Assembly (NCBI RefSeq): GCF_030272615.1
Contig: NC_081414.1
Location: 825,808,896-825,868,895 of the forward strand
Direction of reading: 5' to 3'
Length of the DNA stretch: 60,000 nt
Origin: Cryptomeria japonica
Taxonomy: Eukaryota; Streptophyta; Pinopsida; Cupressales; Cupressaceae
Part shown: in pieces, positions 10,196 through 20,868 of the stretch
Layout: each line of letters opens with the position of its first letter
Numbering within the stretch: position 1 is the first letter of the stretch
Translations under genes and position numbers: made by a program
The notes under the pieces: model-generated
What the model was told of the DNA's origin: nothing
The model's database searches: none
The model's input: only the letters and a program-made list of their open reading frames with translations

Positions 10196-11491
10196 ATGGG
10201 GGATATGAGCTACTTTGAGATGGCTAGAGAGCTTGAGGCTAGTTGAAATGAGCTTGAAACCTTAAGGGTCAAACTGAAAGCTTCTCAAGTCAAAATGAGA
10301 GAGATAACTAAACAACTATTAGAAATATCTAATAATAGTTCTTCAGATGAGGCCAATATTGATGCTTTAGCTAAGGAAGTTGAAAAACTAAATAGTGAAA
10401 AGCTAAATCTGAGGAGAGAGATAGAAAGTCTTACTATCCGCATGAGTCAGGAATTGGAAGCCAGGAGAACTGCTGAAGACCTCATCAAGGAAAGAGATCA
10501 TGAGATTGCCAAGATCAAGCAAGAGAATGCTACTTTGCATGAGAATTTGGATGCAGAGAAAGAAGAAAAAGAGAACTTATAGCTAGATCTTGAATTAGCA
10601 TCATCTCTGAGAGAGAACTTGTCAAAACATAATGAAGATCTCACAAGACAGCTCACTGAAGCAAATGGGAAATTGGAAAAGTTCAACAGAAGTTCTACCT
10701 TGCTAGAGGAACAAATTCAATCACAAAGGATGAATGGTGATACCTCTGGACTTGGTTTTCACACATCTAAAAAAAGAGAATCCTCTGGTACCAAGAGCAA
10801 CACTCATAAGAACAAATATGCTCCTAAGGCTAAAAAGTCTACGGGTAAGAAGGTCTTTAAACTTGAATATTTTGTTTGGCATAAACGTGGTCACACTGCA
10901 AATGTTTGTAGAAACAAACCTAATGGAAATGCAAGCTACAATACAAATGCTAGGTATGTGTCCAAGAAATTTGAAGGTCATTGCTTCACATGCAAAATGT
11001 ATGGATATAGATCAGTTGAATGTAGATATGGAGCAAATAATCCAGTACCACATATGCATCCAAGACCAAATGGCAACAGGTTGAGAAATTATGTTAACTG
11101 GGGTAACATGAACTAGCAAAGACCCTACGACAACTAGTTTAGTCCATTTGAGATGGAAAAGGTAACAAATGTCATTTGCACCATTTGTAACAATTTTGGT
11201 CATGTGGTTATGAATTGTAGAAGATGAACTAGGAGAGGTAATGTAGGACCTTGGAGATCATTTGGAATGGCCTGCTATCATTGTCATAAAGTGGGACACA
11301 TGAAATTTTTTTGTAGATCCATGAAAAGCAAACCGGTTAATCCTTCTAAAGATCAGAAAGGCAAGCAGAAGGTCAATATTGAAGAAACCAGAGAAGAAAT
11401 GAATCAAATATGGAAGAAGAAGAGTGATGATTTACCTAGAGAAGAAACTAATCCTTCACCCAGTGTGGAGAATCCTGCACCGGTGAACTAA
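10196..11491 (+). pseudogene. Element C gag: coiled coil plus four zinc knuckles, with five in-frame stops
   Basis: One frame runs 432 codons from the ATG at 10196 to the TAA at 11489-11491. The first about 170 codons are heptad-rich and charged (coiled coil), the middle is basic, and the C-terminal half has four CCHC-type knuckles. Knuckle 1 (about 10867-10911) has lost both leading cysteines (Tyr and Trp instead). Knuckle 2 (CFTCKMYGYRSVEC) has Tyr for His. Knuckles 3 (CTICNNFGHVVMNC) and 4 (CYHCHKVGHMKFFC) are intact. Stops at 10244 (TGA), 10580, 11114 and 11135 (TAG) and 11225 (TGA) interrupt the frame, each explicable by a single transition, and there is no frameshift. Gag would package element RNA. 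Confidence 0.85.
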
Positions 11492-11966
11492 GCCTTTTCA
11501 ATATGGCTAAGGGGAGCATAACAGTAAATCCACTTCCGGACCCCTTGAGATGAATGAGTGGTAAGAGAATTTGAATGCATGAAATTTTGATAACTTTTCG
11601 TCAATCAGTTATCAACTGGTTTGACAAATGTCAATATTGTATGTATCATTAAATGGTGTAATTAGGGTTTATAACCCTAATGGGTGAGCATTTAATGCAG
11701 TAGGTAAAAAGGATAAAAATGAGCTTCACTTTGTTATTTTTACCCTAATGCATTCTAGAAAGAATTTTTGAGGGCTTGCAGAGCTAAGAAAGGATTGTTA
11801 GCTGATTTTAGTCGAAGTTGTATCATGATTTGAGTGATCAAGCTGATTTGAAGGTTGGTGAAGACTGAACTAGTGTGCACTTGTGTATTCAACCGGTAAA
11901 TGAGGCAACGCATGTAAAATAAGGCATTTCTTTTAAAAATCCTGCTTCGAATCTATTCTATCTAAA
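11492..11966 (+). other. Element C gag-ORF2 spacer
   Basis: 475 bases with no coding frame of note, between the gag stop and the ORF2 start codon. It contains the direct repeat TTAGGGTTTATAACCCTAA-like palindrome (about 11660-11680). No protease or splice-like signal could be identified with confidence. Confidence 0.4.
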
Positions 11967-14900
11967 ATGGCACCACCTTCTAAACCAATAGAGAAATTGA
12001 TGATCACATTTGAACCTATGGAAGTTGTAAAGGCGGAACGAATTGTGTCTTATAATGCTTTATCATAAGTTCCTAGTGGTGTCGTAGTGAAACGAGATTT
12101 GTCCAGCTACATTGATTGCAAGATTGAGGATTTAGGATCATTGTCGATATATTCTCAATTGAAATCCCTTTGCAATGAAAACAAAAAGATTCAACCATAA
12201 TATATTAGGGTTTATGAGAAAGGTTTTCATAATGCAGCATATTTTCTTGAAGATTTTGAAGAGGAACATATCTGAATTATACTGAGTTGTGTTCATGGGG
12301 AAAACATGTATTTAGAAATGACTCATACTATAACCTAGGAAGCTATTCAAGCTGTAACTGGTTTTTACTCAACTGGTGAAGTACCTAAGCTGAGGCGAAT
12401 TTCAAAAGAGACAGTAAACACTCTAACCGGATCAACCTCTAATGGTCATGCTTTTTTCTATCAATAACATCAAGGACCCAGCGGTTAAGTTGGTAGCTAT
12501 GGTTATAGGCTTCCAGATATTCTATTCTAGTAGATTGAATAGTGTTCCATCTACAGCAGTGCATACTGCTTATAAGATGATAGCTCAAAATGCTAATTAT
12601 GACCTATGTGAGGCCATAAGGAGCCAATTATTGTTGAATCTTCAGTCTATCAAGAAGGATAGCAGTCAAAAGTTTAAATTTGGACAGTTGTTGATCAGTT
12701 TATTCTTTTATTTCTAGAATTTCCTACTAGGAATTGGTGATCTTGAATGGTCTAAGAATATACTAGTATCTGTCCAGATTAAGAACAACATCAAGGCTAT
12801 GAAGAACACCTTTTCTGCTGCAATGAATAAATATTTTAATGAATTTCAGAAGAAAATGAGTATGAGAGTAAGATTTCTTGAGGATGTGGTGAAATACTTC
12901 ACTAAGGACATTATTTTCACAGTTACCCCTAATTTCTGTTTGATGGAGGCTATTGAGCCTAGAGAAGAAGAAATTGAAGACATGAGCTATGAGGTCAACT
13001 ATGACTTATTGATCGGTTATGCCAATAACCTATTGGCATCTCCAGTGGACAAAAAGAAGGCAAGATTGGATACAGTTGAAGTTCAAATTGCAAAAGTTGA
13101 AACTAGTAGTGTTCCAACCATAAGTGGTAAAGGTAAGAAGAAGAAGGCTGAGCAAGCACCTCCGGTGATAAAAAGTACAAGAGTGACACGAAGTGTCCAA
13201 ACCAAAAAAGAACTGGAACCTAAAGTATATGCAAAGAAGGAAATTGCATCAAAGAAAAGAGGTCAAAAACTAATTCTCCAAGCAGAATCTGAAGGTACTG
13301 ATACTAAGGAGGAACCCAAGAAAACGAAAGCAGCTGGTAAAGCAGCCAAGCAAGTGAAGGAAGTGCCAAAGGCAATTGTGCCTATTGATGTCTTAACTTA
13401 CAAGCCTGAGACTAACTTTGAGAGAATAATGAAGACATTAGGAAGAAACATATTTGATAATGTCAAAGATCATTTTGATTCATTTAATGAAGATTAAAAA
13501 GAACAAATTATTCAACAGGAAATCAATTATTTGTGCCATTATAATAAATTACCTCATGATCTTGAAAAGGATATTTTTAATTCCTTATATACTATTCTTT
13601 TAAATAAATGGGAGGAAGCAATAAAGAAAGAAAAATAAATCATAGATGATGTATTTGTACAATATTTTTTTGATTTGTCAAAGGATGAGTTGAATGAATT
13701 GGTTGATAAGTACAAAGTCCATTTTTCTTTCAAGACAAGAAGATTGAAGCTAATTAGTGGAAAGGTGCAACCTATTGAGACCGAGACTCATTAGATTGCT
13801 CTTAATATCCAACGGATGGAAGAACTTATACATTCCTCTAAGGATGAGCAAGATACTATTAATCAACCTGAAATGGATGAGGAAGAAATTATGCAAGCTA
13901 ATATTGTCTATCCTATCAGGAAGGATGACACTATTGTCCAACGAGTCATACTTGTTGATGATATTTAAGATGCAATAGATCTATTTGGACACATTATTGC
14001 ACTAGATAGACAACCACCAACAATTTCAGATTCACAGGTTACTAAAGTTGAGAAACAGACAACTCAACTAGGAGTGGATATTTCACCTGCCAAGGAACAA
14101 CTAGTGAAACCTCAACTCCCACCGATTTCACAGGACACTCAGAAGGAATCTAATGAAAAATTTGATACACAGATTTCTGAACAGGAAATGAAGAAAGAAC
14201 AAGAGAAAGAGAAGATTATTAAGGTAACATCTCCTGAATTGGTAAAATCATTAGTCATACAACAGACTGATGAAGATGATGATGACTCATTAGGCATCTC
14301 AAGGCCTATAATTGTTGATAATATGAGTGCATCTGAAATGATGAAGATTGCAAATGTCATGTAATCTAGGGCACACAAGAAGAGACTTAAAGAACAAAGA
14401 ATGGAAGCAAAAACCATTCAGAATGTTGTGGATATTCTGACAAGTCTACTACTAGCTACAGGGCATCTCACAACTCCTATTAGCAAACTTAGTCAATTGG
14501 TTGCTGATGCATCTGACCAACTTAAGTCACTAGAAGAATCAACACAAACTTATGTTGAGAAGAGTTATAGGAAGAAGTGTGGAGAGTAGCTTATGAAAGA
14601 GATTGATACAAGAAAAACTACTCTATCTCTTAATAAAGATTTATTAAGAAAAGCTATTGAAATGGGAGGGAAATTCCTTGCATCTAATTCTAATGTTTCA
14701 TTCTTTTATTTTGATATCAATAATAGGTGAATTGAAATAGAGTAAGACCTAGAGAAGATATGTAATGCATATGTACCACTTCAAGATTCTATTTTTGCTT
14801 TTGGCAAATCTGTGGATTTGCAAAACAAGTTAGATACCTATGATCTTGAAAAGGCAAAAAGACTCCGATCATTGAAGGAATTGAAGAATCAACACAGACC

Positions 14901-15117
14901 CCAAGTGGACATACTGCAAAGAGCCTACAAGAATGCAGAAGCTATTTTGGCTACTCTAGAGACATGTACACTTGATTCAATGGAAGAGTTCCATACTCAG
15001 ATTATGTCTACACTTGAGTTCACTGAGAACTCGCTGGAGACATGGGAACATGCTTTTTCTCAATTGATGAGAAACTTTAGTGACATTTTTCTGAGGCTAG
15101 CAATGCATGAATCTTGA
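11967..15117 (+). pseudogene. Element C ORF2, about 1,050 codons, unknown function, in the place of pol
   Basis: Starts ATGGCACCACCTTCTAAACC at 11967 and ends TGA at 15115-15117. A first block (11967 to about 12450) has stops at 12066, 12198, 12273 and 12336. A one-base shift in a T-run near 12450 leads to a single frame lasting to 15117. That frame has about ten further stops (for example 12715, 13495, 13636, 13792, 14587) but no second shift. The N-terminal block looks globular, a Lys-rich linker follows (about 13070-13380), then Glu/Asp/Gln-rich sequence, and a helical, probably coiled-coil C-terminus (14800-15090). No catalytic motif of protease, integrase, RT or RNase H is present. It could correspond to the env-like ORF that Sireviruses carry after pol; I cannot show this. 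Element E has an ORF of similar layout. Confidence 0.6.
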
Positions 15118-15168
15118 TTTAGTTTTTCAAGTTTTTGTATATGTAAAACATTTTGGTACAAACTTTTC

Positions 15169-15199
<31 letters not shown>

Positions 15200-15386
15200 T
15201 TTTTTTTTCAATTTGGCATTATTGTCAAAGGGGGAGTAGAAATATCTATGTGTGTTGTGAAAATTTTGTATGATGTATGTAGTAAGGGGGAGTATATGTA
15301 TATGTGTATAAATTTTTTTGTAAGCACACTTAGTGGTATTATTGTAAAATTTTCTAAGTGTTGCCATCAATGCCAAAGGGGGAGAT
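15118..15386 (+). promoter_or_regulatory. Element C 3' UTR with TA microsatellite and three polypurine tracts
   Basis: A TA dinucleotide run lies at about 15168-15196. Three tracts of the form AAGGGGGAG occur at about 15228, 15285 and 15377; the last abuts the 3' LTR and is the expected plus-strand primer. Repeated purine tracts before the 3' LTR are a known feature of Sireviruses. Confidence 0.75.
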
Positions 15387-16487
15387 TGTTGGCTTGATGA
15401 TGATTTTAATTATTAACTTCATCATATGTTGTCATTGATGAAACACATACACACACATATGTTCATATTGTCTACCAGTGTGACTTCAAAGTTGTTTATA
15501 TTACAAATGGTATACTAGAGGTTTATATCTAACTGGTACATGATGACAACTAGTGGTTATACATAGCTCAGTATCAACCTAAAGATCCAATGAAGATTAT
15601 CAAAGGAGAATCAAAAGATAAATGGTTTATGTGTTTAACTCCAATTAGTATTGATTGTTCCAACCGGTATTCACTAATTATGTGATTGGTTATCACTAGT
15701 CGTGATGAGTTATCCTTATCAATAATTTTTGGTGGTATTTTTGTGATGAGTAATGATTATTTGACCAGATACACTACACCTAGGAAATTGTGATATGATT
15801 TCTAGAGGCTGACATGAAATCTAAATGTCTATCTATTGACATCACAATGAATTATTTTGTATGAGTGAAGGAGATATGTTATATGATGATTTGATGCAAA
15901 GGCAAAAGTGTTAAGTTACAGAGTATGTTGGTAATGAAGTGTTGAGTGCACAGAAGAGGATCTATACAAGCAAGTTGTGCTACTACTAGATCACACCACC
16001 TGTTGTTTTCTAATCACTGCAATAGTCAAATCCCCTAACCGGGTAAGCTCTAACACGCTTCATTGTACAAATCCTCTAACCAGGTGATCCATTAGTTTGG
16101 ATTTAGAAATCCTCTACTGAGGTTACTCCTTACAAGGTACTACCTTTAATAGGATATAGCTTTTAACTAAGCTTTGGGATCTTTAACAGGATTTGCTTCT
16201 AGTAGAGCAACCTTTTGTAGACCTTAACTGGTCAGTTATCTATTACTACAGATATTTAACTTCTGAGTCCCATCTCACCGTGGTTTTTACCTATTTGGGT
16301 TTTCCATGTATAAACGCTTGTGTTATGGTGTATGTTTTACTTATTGTGGATTTTGTTATATCATTTTGGATTACATGCATATTGTTTAACAAACTTGTTA
16401 AGTATATCTACCAATCAGTGTTTAAAGTAGTATTGTTTTTGGTGTCACTGATTCACCCCCCCCTCTCAGTGCTTTACAAGTCCATCA
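15387..16487 (+). repeat. Element C 3' LTR (1,101 bp)
   Basis: Starts TGTTGG after the terminal purine tract and ends TCCATCA before the duplication TAAAT (16488-16492). It aligns with the 5' LTR. The many substitutions between the two suggest an insertion older than element G. Confidence 0.9.
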
Positions 16488-16971
16488 TAAATGGCTCCTA
16501 AGAGTGAGGAAGACCATTCAACTCTAGCATGACAAGGTCCTTGTCCACAACTTCATCTCCAATGGCACTTAGCTGATCTCTCAATTCTGAAATCTTCATG
16601 AAGAAGGACATGACTAGTTCACCCTTTGTCATATTAACTTGATGAAGTTGTTGTCTCAATGCAAGTACTCTACTTGTGTTGTCGATCTCGTAGATCCCTT
16701 CCAATATCTTGAACATATCTCTGGCTGAAGACATCTTGGAGATTATAGGAACAAGATGATCTTTCATGGAGTCAATTAGAAACTTCTCGGCTTTGACTGC
16801 ATTCTTCTTGAACTGAAGTTTCTCTTCTTTATCTTCAGGTTCAGACTATTCTTTTCCTTGTACAAACTCAAGAAGATCACTTTCATCAAGGGTAACAAGA
16901 ATTCTAAATTTCTATGAAGTGAAATTCAAAGCTCCTTCAAGTGTATCTTCAAATTTTAGATCGTACACCAT
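16488..16971 (-). pseudogene. Element B gag N-terminal half (right of insertion C)
   Basis: From the ATG at 16971 (MVYDLKFEDTLEGALNFTS) leftwards. The stretch MKDHLVPIISKMSSARDMFK (from 16767) and SFFMKISELRDQLSAIGDE are typical of the plant copia Gag core (UBN2 family) and close to element D Gag. There is a TAG after LNFTS (Trp expected), another near 16850, and a TAG after NGLPHS where element D has Trp. Each is a G-to-A type change. The frame continues across element C at 9014 once one copy of TAAAT is dropped. Confidence 0.8.
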
Positions 16972-17051
16972 CTTGAATGCTGGAAATAGCATGAAGAAGG
17001 TGAAGTAGGAGTGTTGCTATCACACAGTCTGATCACAATCGAGTCAAACCT

Positions 17052-17063
17052 GCTCTGATACCA
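17052..17063 (-). promoter_or_regulatory. Primer-binding site of element B
   Basis: The + strand reads GCTCTGATACCA, the reverse complement of TGGTATCAGAGC, the initiator methionine tRNA site used by plant copia elements. It touches the LTR at 17064 and so fixes that border. Confidence 0.9.
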
Positions 17064-17892
17064 TGTTAATTTTATATCAGATTGATAGCAACAAACAAAA
17101 AATAATGCAATAAACACACATAACACAACAATACCCTAGGAAAACCTCCCTCTTGGAGGTGAAAAACCCAGCAACAAAGTTTTAGATGTATCAGATAAAA
17201 ATCAAAAGGGATCTTACAACTTTGCTTCACTCTTGAAGCAATGTAAATAAAAGATTGTAATATAAGTTAGGGCATACAACAATATGAATATCACTAGGGA
17301 AAACTTATCTGAAATATCCCTGTTGTAGGTGATTCACTGATTAGATAAGACATATCATTGGAATGTTGTTCCTTCGCTTGAAAATTGAAAGGTTGTAGAT
17401 GAAATTCCTTGGGTACAGAGATGATTCGCTACCCCCAGAATAATGTTGTTGTCCCTAGAGTGAATTCGCTGCCCTAAATATGTATTCATTGATCTGGATA
17501 GATTCATTGCTGAAGGTGTATATTCACTGAACATATGCAGAGGTAGTTCACTAAACTTGATTGGATGATTTGTTGAATGTCTGTTTGATTGATGCAAGAA
17601 TGATCTTGCATATATATGTGACTTGACCACCTAGAGCACTCTAGGTCGGCCTTGCAAATATCCATAATTTTGGCACCCAAAATTACAAGTTACATGATAT
17701 AGGGTCAGCCCTATCATATTCACAAGTTACATTTACATCTCACAAGTTATAATGCCCATTTAGGGCTAGACCAAAAATGCAAGTTACACATTGTCTTTGC
17801 ATAATAATGTGGCTAAGGCCGATAGACCAATTAGCCACCTAAATGTGCTAGGTTGGCCCTAGAAGGAATCCAACCTAGCTACAACATCAACA
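17064..17892 (-). repeat. Element B 5' LTR (829 bp)
   Basis: On the + strand it runs from TGTTAATTTT to CATCAACA. The right border is set by comparison with the truncated left LTR. A 41-bp block at 17130-17170, containing the hairpin CCTCCCTCTTGGAGG, is identical to one in the LTR of element D (19867-19907), although the surrounding LTR sequence differs. Confidence 0.85.
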
Positions 17893-18489
17893 CTGCCTCA
17901 TTTTATTAAGTGATGATGGACAAAGGTAGAGGGTATAAATAAATAAAAAGAACACAAACCAATGAAGAAAATAACATAGAAAAGAGATTTTATGATTTTA
18001 AAACTATATATTTATTTATCATAAGACATACAATCTGTTTTTAAAAAGAGAGTTGTTGCTCTTCTTAGTTTTGAACACATAAAATGAAAACATATGTTCC
18101 TTAGTTCTTTGCTTCAATTGTAGTAAACTTCTAATTTTTGTCTTACTGAGAACCCACAAAACTACTCATGTTCTCACTATAATCATGCTGCTACTGCAAC
18201 AATACTCTGCCATTTTTTATCACTCACCCAACACAAAAGACTTTTTCTTTCAAAATTTGCCCCCTATAAGTATTCGTAGACCTAGAAACACCAGTAACAA
18301 CAAAAAAAAAGCATTAAATGTATTTAATTGAAGTATACGTAGTGAATCTACAAAGCAGATTCTGTAGTAAGTTACAAATTTCAAAGTAGTGAATAAGAAG
18401 GCACAATAAGGGTAGCAGACAGAGTGAGAGGACAATAGAAGATGAATGAAGTGGAGAGGAAAATTGAAAGTGGTAGAGAAGGAAGGAAG
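17893..18489. other. Non-coding DNA upstream of the kinase pseudogene exons
   Basis: AT-rich sequence without LTR features or a convincing coding frame. It may be intron or 5' flank of the receptor kinase. I looked for leucine-rich-repeat exons, which usually precede the malectin domain in this family, and found none. Confidence 0.4.
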
Positions 18490-19437
18490 CTATGGTGGAT
18501 TTAATGCTGACAGTAGGGATTAGACTCCAACAAATGATACACAGATGTGGGGAGTCAGCAATACTGGAAATTTTCTGGACCATTCAGCACACCTAGTTTT
18601 ACACAATCCAGTCAATCTAAATTCATGAATACATTAGATACAAAACTCTACCCAATGGAATGCTTATCTCCCAGTTCACTAAGGTGCTATCGTTCAGGGC
18701 TTGAAAATGAACTATATACAATAAAACTATAGTTTGTTGAAACAAATGTTCTAGACACAAAAAGATGGAAGAGTCTTGGAAAACACTTTTTTGATGTTTC
18801 TGTTCGGGTATGCATAGCGCACTACTATAATGAGTTGATTCTATTTCCTCTTCAAAAAAGTGTCCATGTATTCCTCCTTTTGTTTGGGGATAGGGGCACA
18901 TATCTTTTCTGCATATTTTCCTTTTAGGTCCTTTCTTTTTGGAAATAATAAGTGTGACGTAGCCCACTTCTATAATGATTTGATTATATTTCCTCTTCAA
19001 AAAATGTGTCAATGTATTCCTCCTTTTGTTTGGGGATAGGGGTCACATATCTTTTCTGCATATTTTCCTTTTAGGTCCTTTTCTTTTTGCAAATAATAAG
19101 TGTGTCATCATAAACATTATTCAGACAATCAGAATACATGCAATCTCATTTGGATTATTTATTCTCTCATTTGATAAATACTAGATCTACATGGTACCTC
19201 AGTTCTACAATTTTTTATCACCTGATGTTGTAGGGGAATAAAGTATAAACGAATTTAACATCCAAAAGGAGGTAGGACATTCATTTATAGATATTGATCA
19301 AAGTTTTAGCACAAACGTGATTGAAAACTTCCTTGAAATTCATTTTTTCTCGACTGGGAAGGGAACATGTTGTGTTACAGAACAAGGAACATATGGACCT
19401 TTAAAATCAGCCATAAGTGTTACACAAAATCTCTTTA
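18490..19437 (+). pseudogene. Receptor-like kinase pseudogene, malectin-domain exons
   Basis: Two exons encode the extracellular malectin domain of an LRR-RLK subfamily VIII-2 type protein. Exon 1 (about 18490-18807) reads WGVSNTGNF, then after a one-base shift FMNTLDTKLYP, LSPSSLRCYRSGLENELYTI and RWKSLGKHFFDVSVR, ending at a GT donor (18808). The family reads LQFAE where this copy has L-stop-FVE (TAG 18730-18732, CAG expected). Exon 2 starts after TAG (19231-19233) and, after another shift near 19250, reads FNIQKEVG, NFLEIHFFSTGKGTCCV and TYGPLKSAISVT. These match the family closely (LEIHLFWAGKGTCCIP, YGPLISAISVTP). A stop and at least two shifts make it a pseudogene. Confidence 0.85.
18817..19105 (+). 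repeat. Tandem duplication, 144-bp unit, in the malectin intron
   Basis: Two copies in direct orientation, offset by 144 bases: the block containing TTTCCTCTTCAAAAAA and GTATTCCTCCTTTTGTTTGG occurs from about 18842 and again from about 18986. A few substitutions and one-base indels separate them. They lie inside the intron between the two malectin exons. Confidence 0.85.
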
Positions 19438-19605
19438 AATTAACATACTTATGTTGGGAATGAGGACAATGCATAAAAATGAGCAATGTTATAGTAAAAT
19501 GCAATCTTTAGTAGTTGCCTGAAAATTTATTTACATAATTTACAACATTAAATGCATTGAAAACCATAGACATCTTTACAGCTAAAACTTTTATTATGTG
19601 TATAG

Positions 19606-19768
19606 AATTCAATCCTACTGTTTTGAATCTTCCACTTTCCAACTCCCTTCCAAAGAAAAGCAGGACTGGAGCAGTGATTGAAACTATTTTTCGGTGTAAT
19701 GACTATTGTTTTGACATGTCTTCTTTTTATCATTTTCTGTCAGAGGAAAGTTAGAAAGTCCTTACAAT
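19606..19768 (+). pseudogene. Receptor-like kinase pseudogene, juxtamembrane and transmembrane exon, cut by element D
   Basis: After a TAG acceptor (19603-19605) the frame reads FNPTVLNLPLSNSLPKKSRT then GAVIETIF, the Pro-rich, Lys-Lys linker that follows malectin in this family. After a one-base shift in a T-run near 19690 it reads GVMTIVLTCLLFIIFCQRK followed by VRKSLQ, a clear transmembrane helix with a basic stop-transfer segment. Element D begins right after the codons for KSLQ. Its target duplication is ACAAT here and AGAAT at 57707-57711. Beyond D the frame runs on for about 11 codons to a TAG; I could not place the exon's 3' splice border there. Confidence 0.75.
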
Positions 19769-20506
19769 TATTAATTTTAAGCAATCAGATGTTAATTTAA
19801 GCAATTATATTATAATCAGACTGTGAATAAACAGTAACAACAATAAAACACAAGACAAAATACACCAATACCCTAGGAAAACCTCCCTCTTGGAGGTGAA
19901 AAACCCAGGCTTAAAGATGATATGTATTATCTCAAATGTAGGCAATTAAAATATAGCGAACTTATCTCAAATTTTTTTTCAAAAAGAAATTTAGCAGAGC
20001 GATGAAGGATGCAACTCTAATCAACAATAAATGACTAAAGGAGATCAACAACATATGTCTTAGGTAGACTGAAGCAGAATCGCACAAGGAGAGCCTTCAA
20101 GTTCGCTTGAAGATATTGACAACTTTGCCCAACAATAGTCTTAAATAAATTTGCACAAGAGAAGGAGAGTTTGCCAATGTAAGAGAGAAAATTGTATCTG
20201 TGGTGAATAGATGATAAAGTGACTTCATTTTGTTGTTGGTTTTATATCAACCTTTGGCATCAAATATCCCTAAGTCGGCTTGCATGTTTATTTAATTATG
20301 TTATATTGTCATTGTGCATTCCTCACGCTACACATTTGGCTCCAGCCCAATAATTACATTTAATTTCCTTCCACATTACATGCTTTTACATTTGGGTCCA
20401 ACCCAATAACACATTTACATGAGAGATAATACATATGAATTTTAATTGTCATTGACAACATTAAAATTTGATAATCAGGTATCCGAGCTAGCTAATATTT
20501 TCAACA
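19769..20506 (-). repeat. Element D 3' LTR (738 bp)
   Basis: Runs on the + strand from TATTAATTTT (TG expected) to TTTTCAACA and is followed by the pyrimidine complement of a polypurine tract (20507-20517). The other LTR is 735 bp once insertion G is removed, and aligns throughout. Confidence 0.9.
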
Positions 20507-20868
20507 CTCCCCCTTAGCTAGGGAGGATATATGCCATTTGTCATGATCCATTCATGACTTTCATCTTGCATTTCCCACAAGGATGAATGTATAAGGTCTA
20601 TAGAGTATACTTGCAATAAAACACATAAATATCATGAACTCATTTCATGATGTCCATCTTGCATTGCCCGCAGAGGATGGATCCACCTTGCATTACCCAC
20701 AGAGGGTGGAAGAGGTCTTACACCTCAACCTTCTCCCAGAGAAGGATATAATGTCACCTTGCATTTCCCCCAAAGGGTGACTCCACCTTGCATTGCCTAC
20801 AGAGGGTGGAAGATGCACACTGAATTGCATCACTAAGATTGAGACTCCCTCTCAATCAATGTTGTGCT
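20507..20868 (-). repeat. Element D 3' UTR with tandem mini-hairpins
   Basis: The polypurine complement CTCCCCCTTAGCTAGG is next to the LTR. Then five or six short inverted repeats follow in a row. TCCACC...GGTGGA appears at 20681-20709 and 20781-20809, with weaker or sequence-varied members near 20563, 20650 and 20752, most sharing the loop CTTGCATT. The stems are kept while the stem sequence changes in both arms (TCCATC with GATGGA, GTCACC with GGTGAC), which suggests selection for pairing. Confidence 0.7.

Larger units (their letters stand above)
9015..16487 (+). mobile_element. LTR retrotransposon C (Sirevirus-like termini, gag plus ORF2, no pol)
   Basis: A complete element of 7,473 bp: 5' LTR 9015-10133, primer-binding site, gag 10196-11491, ORF2 11967-15117, purine tracts, 3' LTR 15387-16487. 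The target duplication TAAAT is at 9010-9014 and 16488-16492. Removing the element and one duplication joins the gag frame of element B. No protease, integrase, RT or RNase H motif is present in any frame of the 5.2-kb interior, so it needs enzymes from another element. The C-rich LTR end, a primer site next to TGGTATTAGAGCC, several purine tracts and a coiled-coil Gag with zinc knuckles resemble Sireviruses of the copia superfamily; that placement is inference. Confidence 0.9.
4858..17892 (-). mobile_element. Copia element B (minus strand), interrupted by element C
   Basis: The order read leftwards from 17892 is LTR (17064-17892), primer-binding site (17052-17063), gag (from 16971, interrupted by C at 9010-16492), protease, integrase, RT, RNase H (down to 5637), a hairpin-rich 3' UTR, and a truncated LTR (4858-5105). 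Protease-integrase-RT-RNase H is the copia order. Every domain carries stops or lost catalytic residues, so it is dead. Without C it is about 5.6 kb. No left target duplication can be read because that LTR is truncated. Confidence 0.85.

Noticed and set aside
10619-11491. A cellular CCHC zinc-finger protein
   Set aside because: Same frame as the coiled-coil start, enclosed by LTRs with a target duplication; it is Gag.
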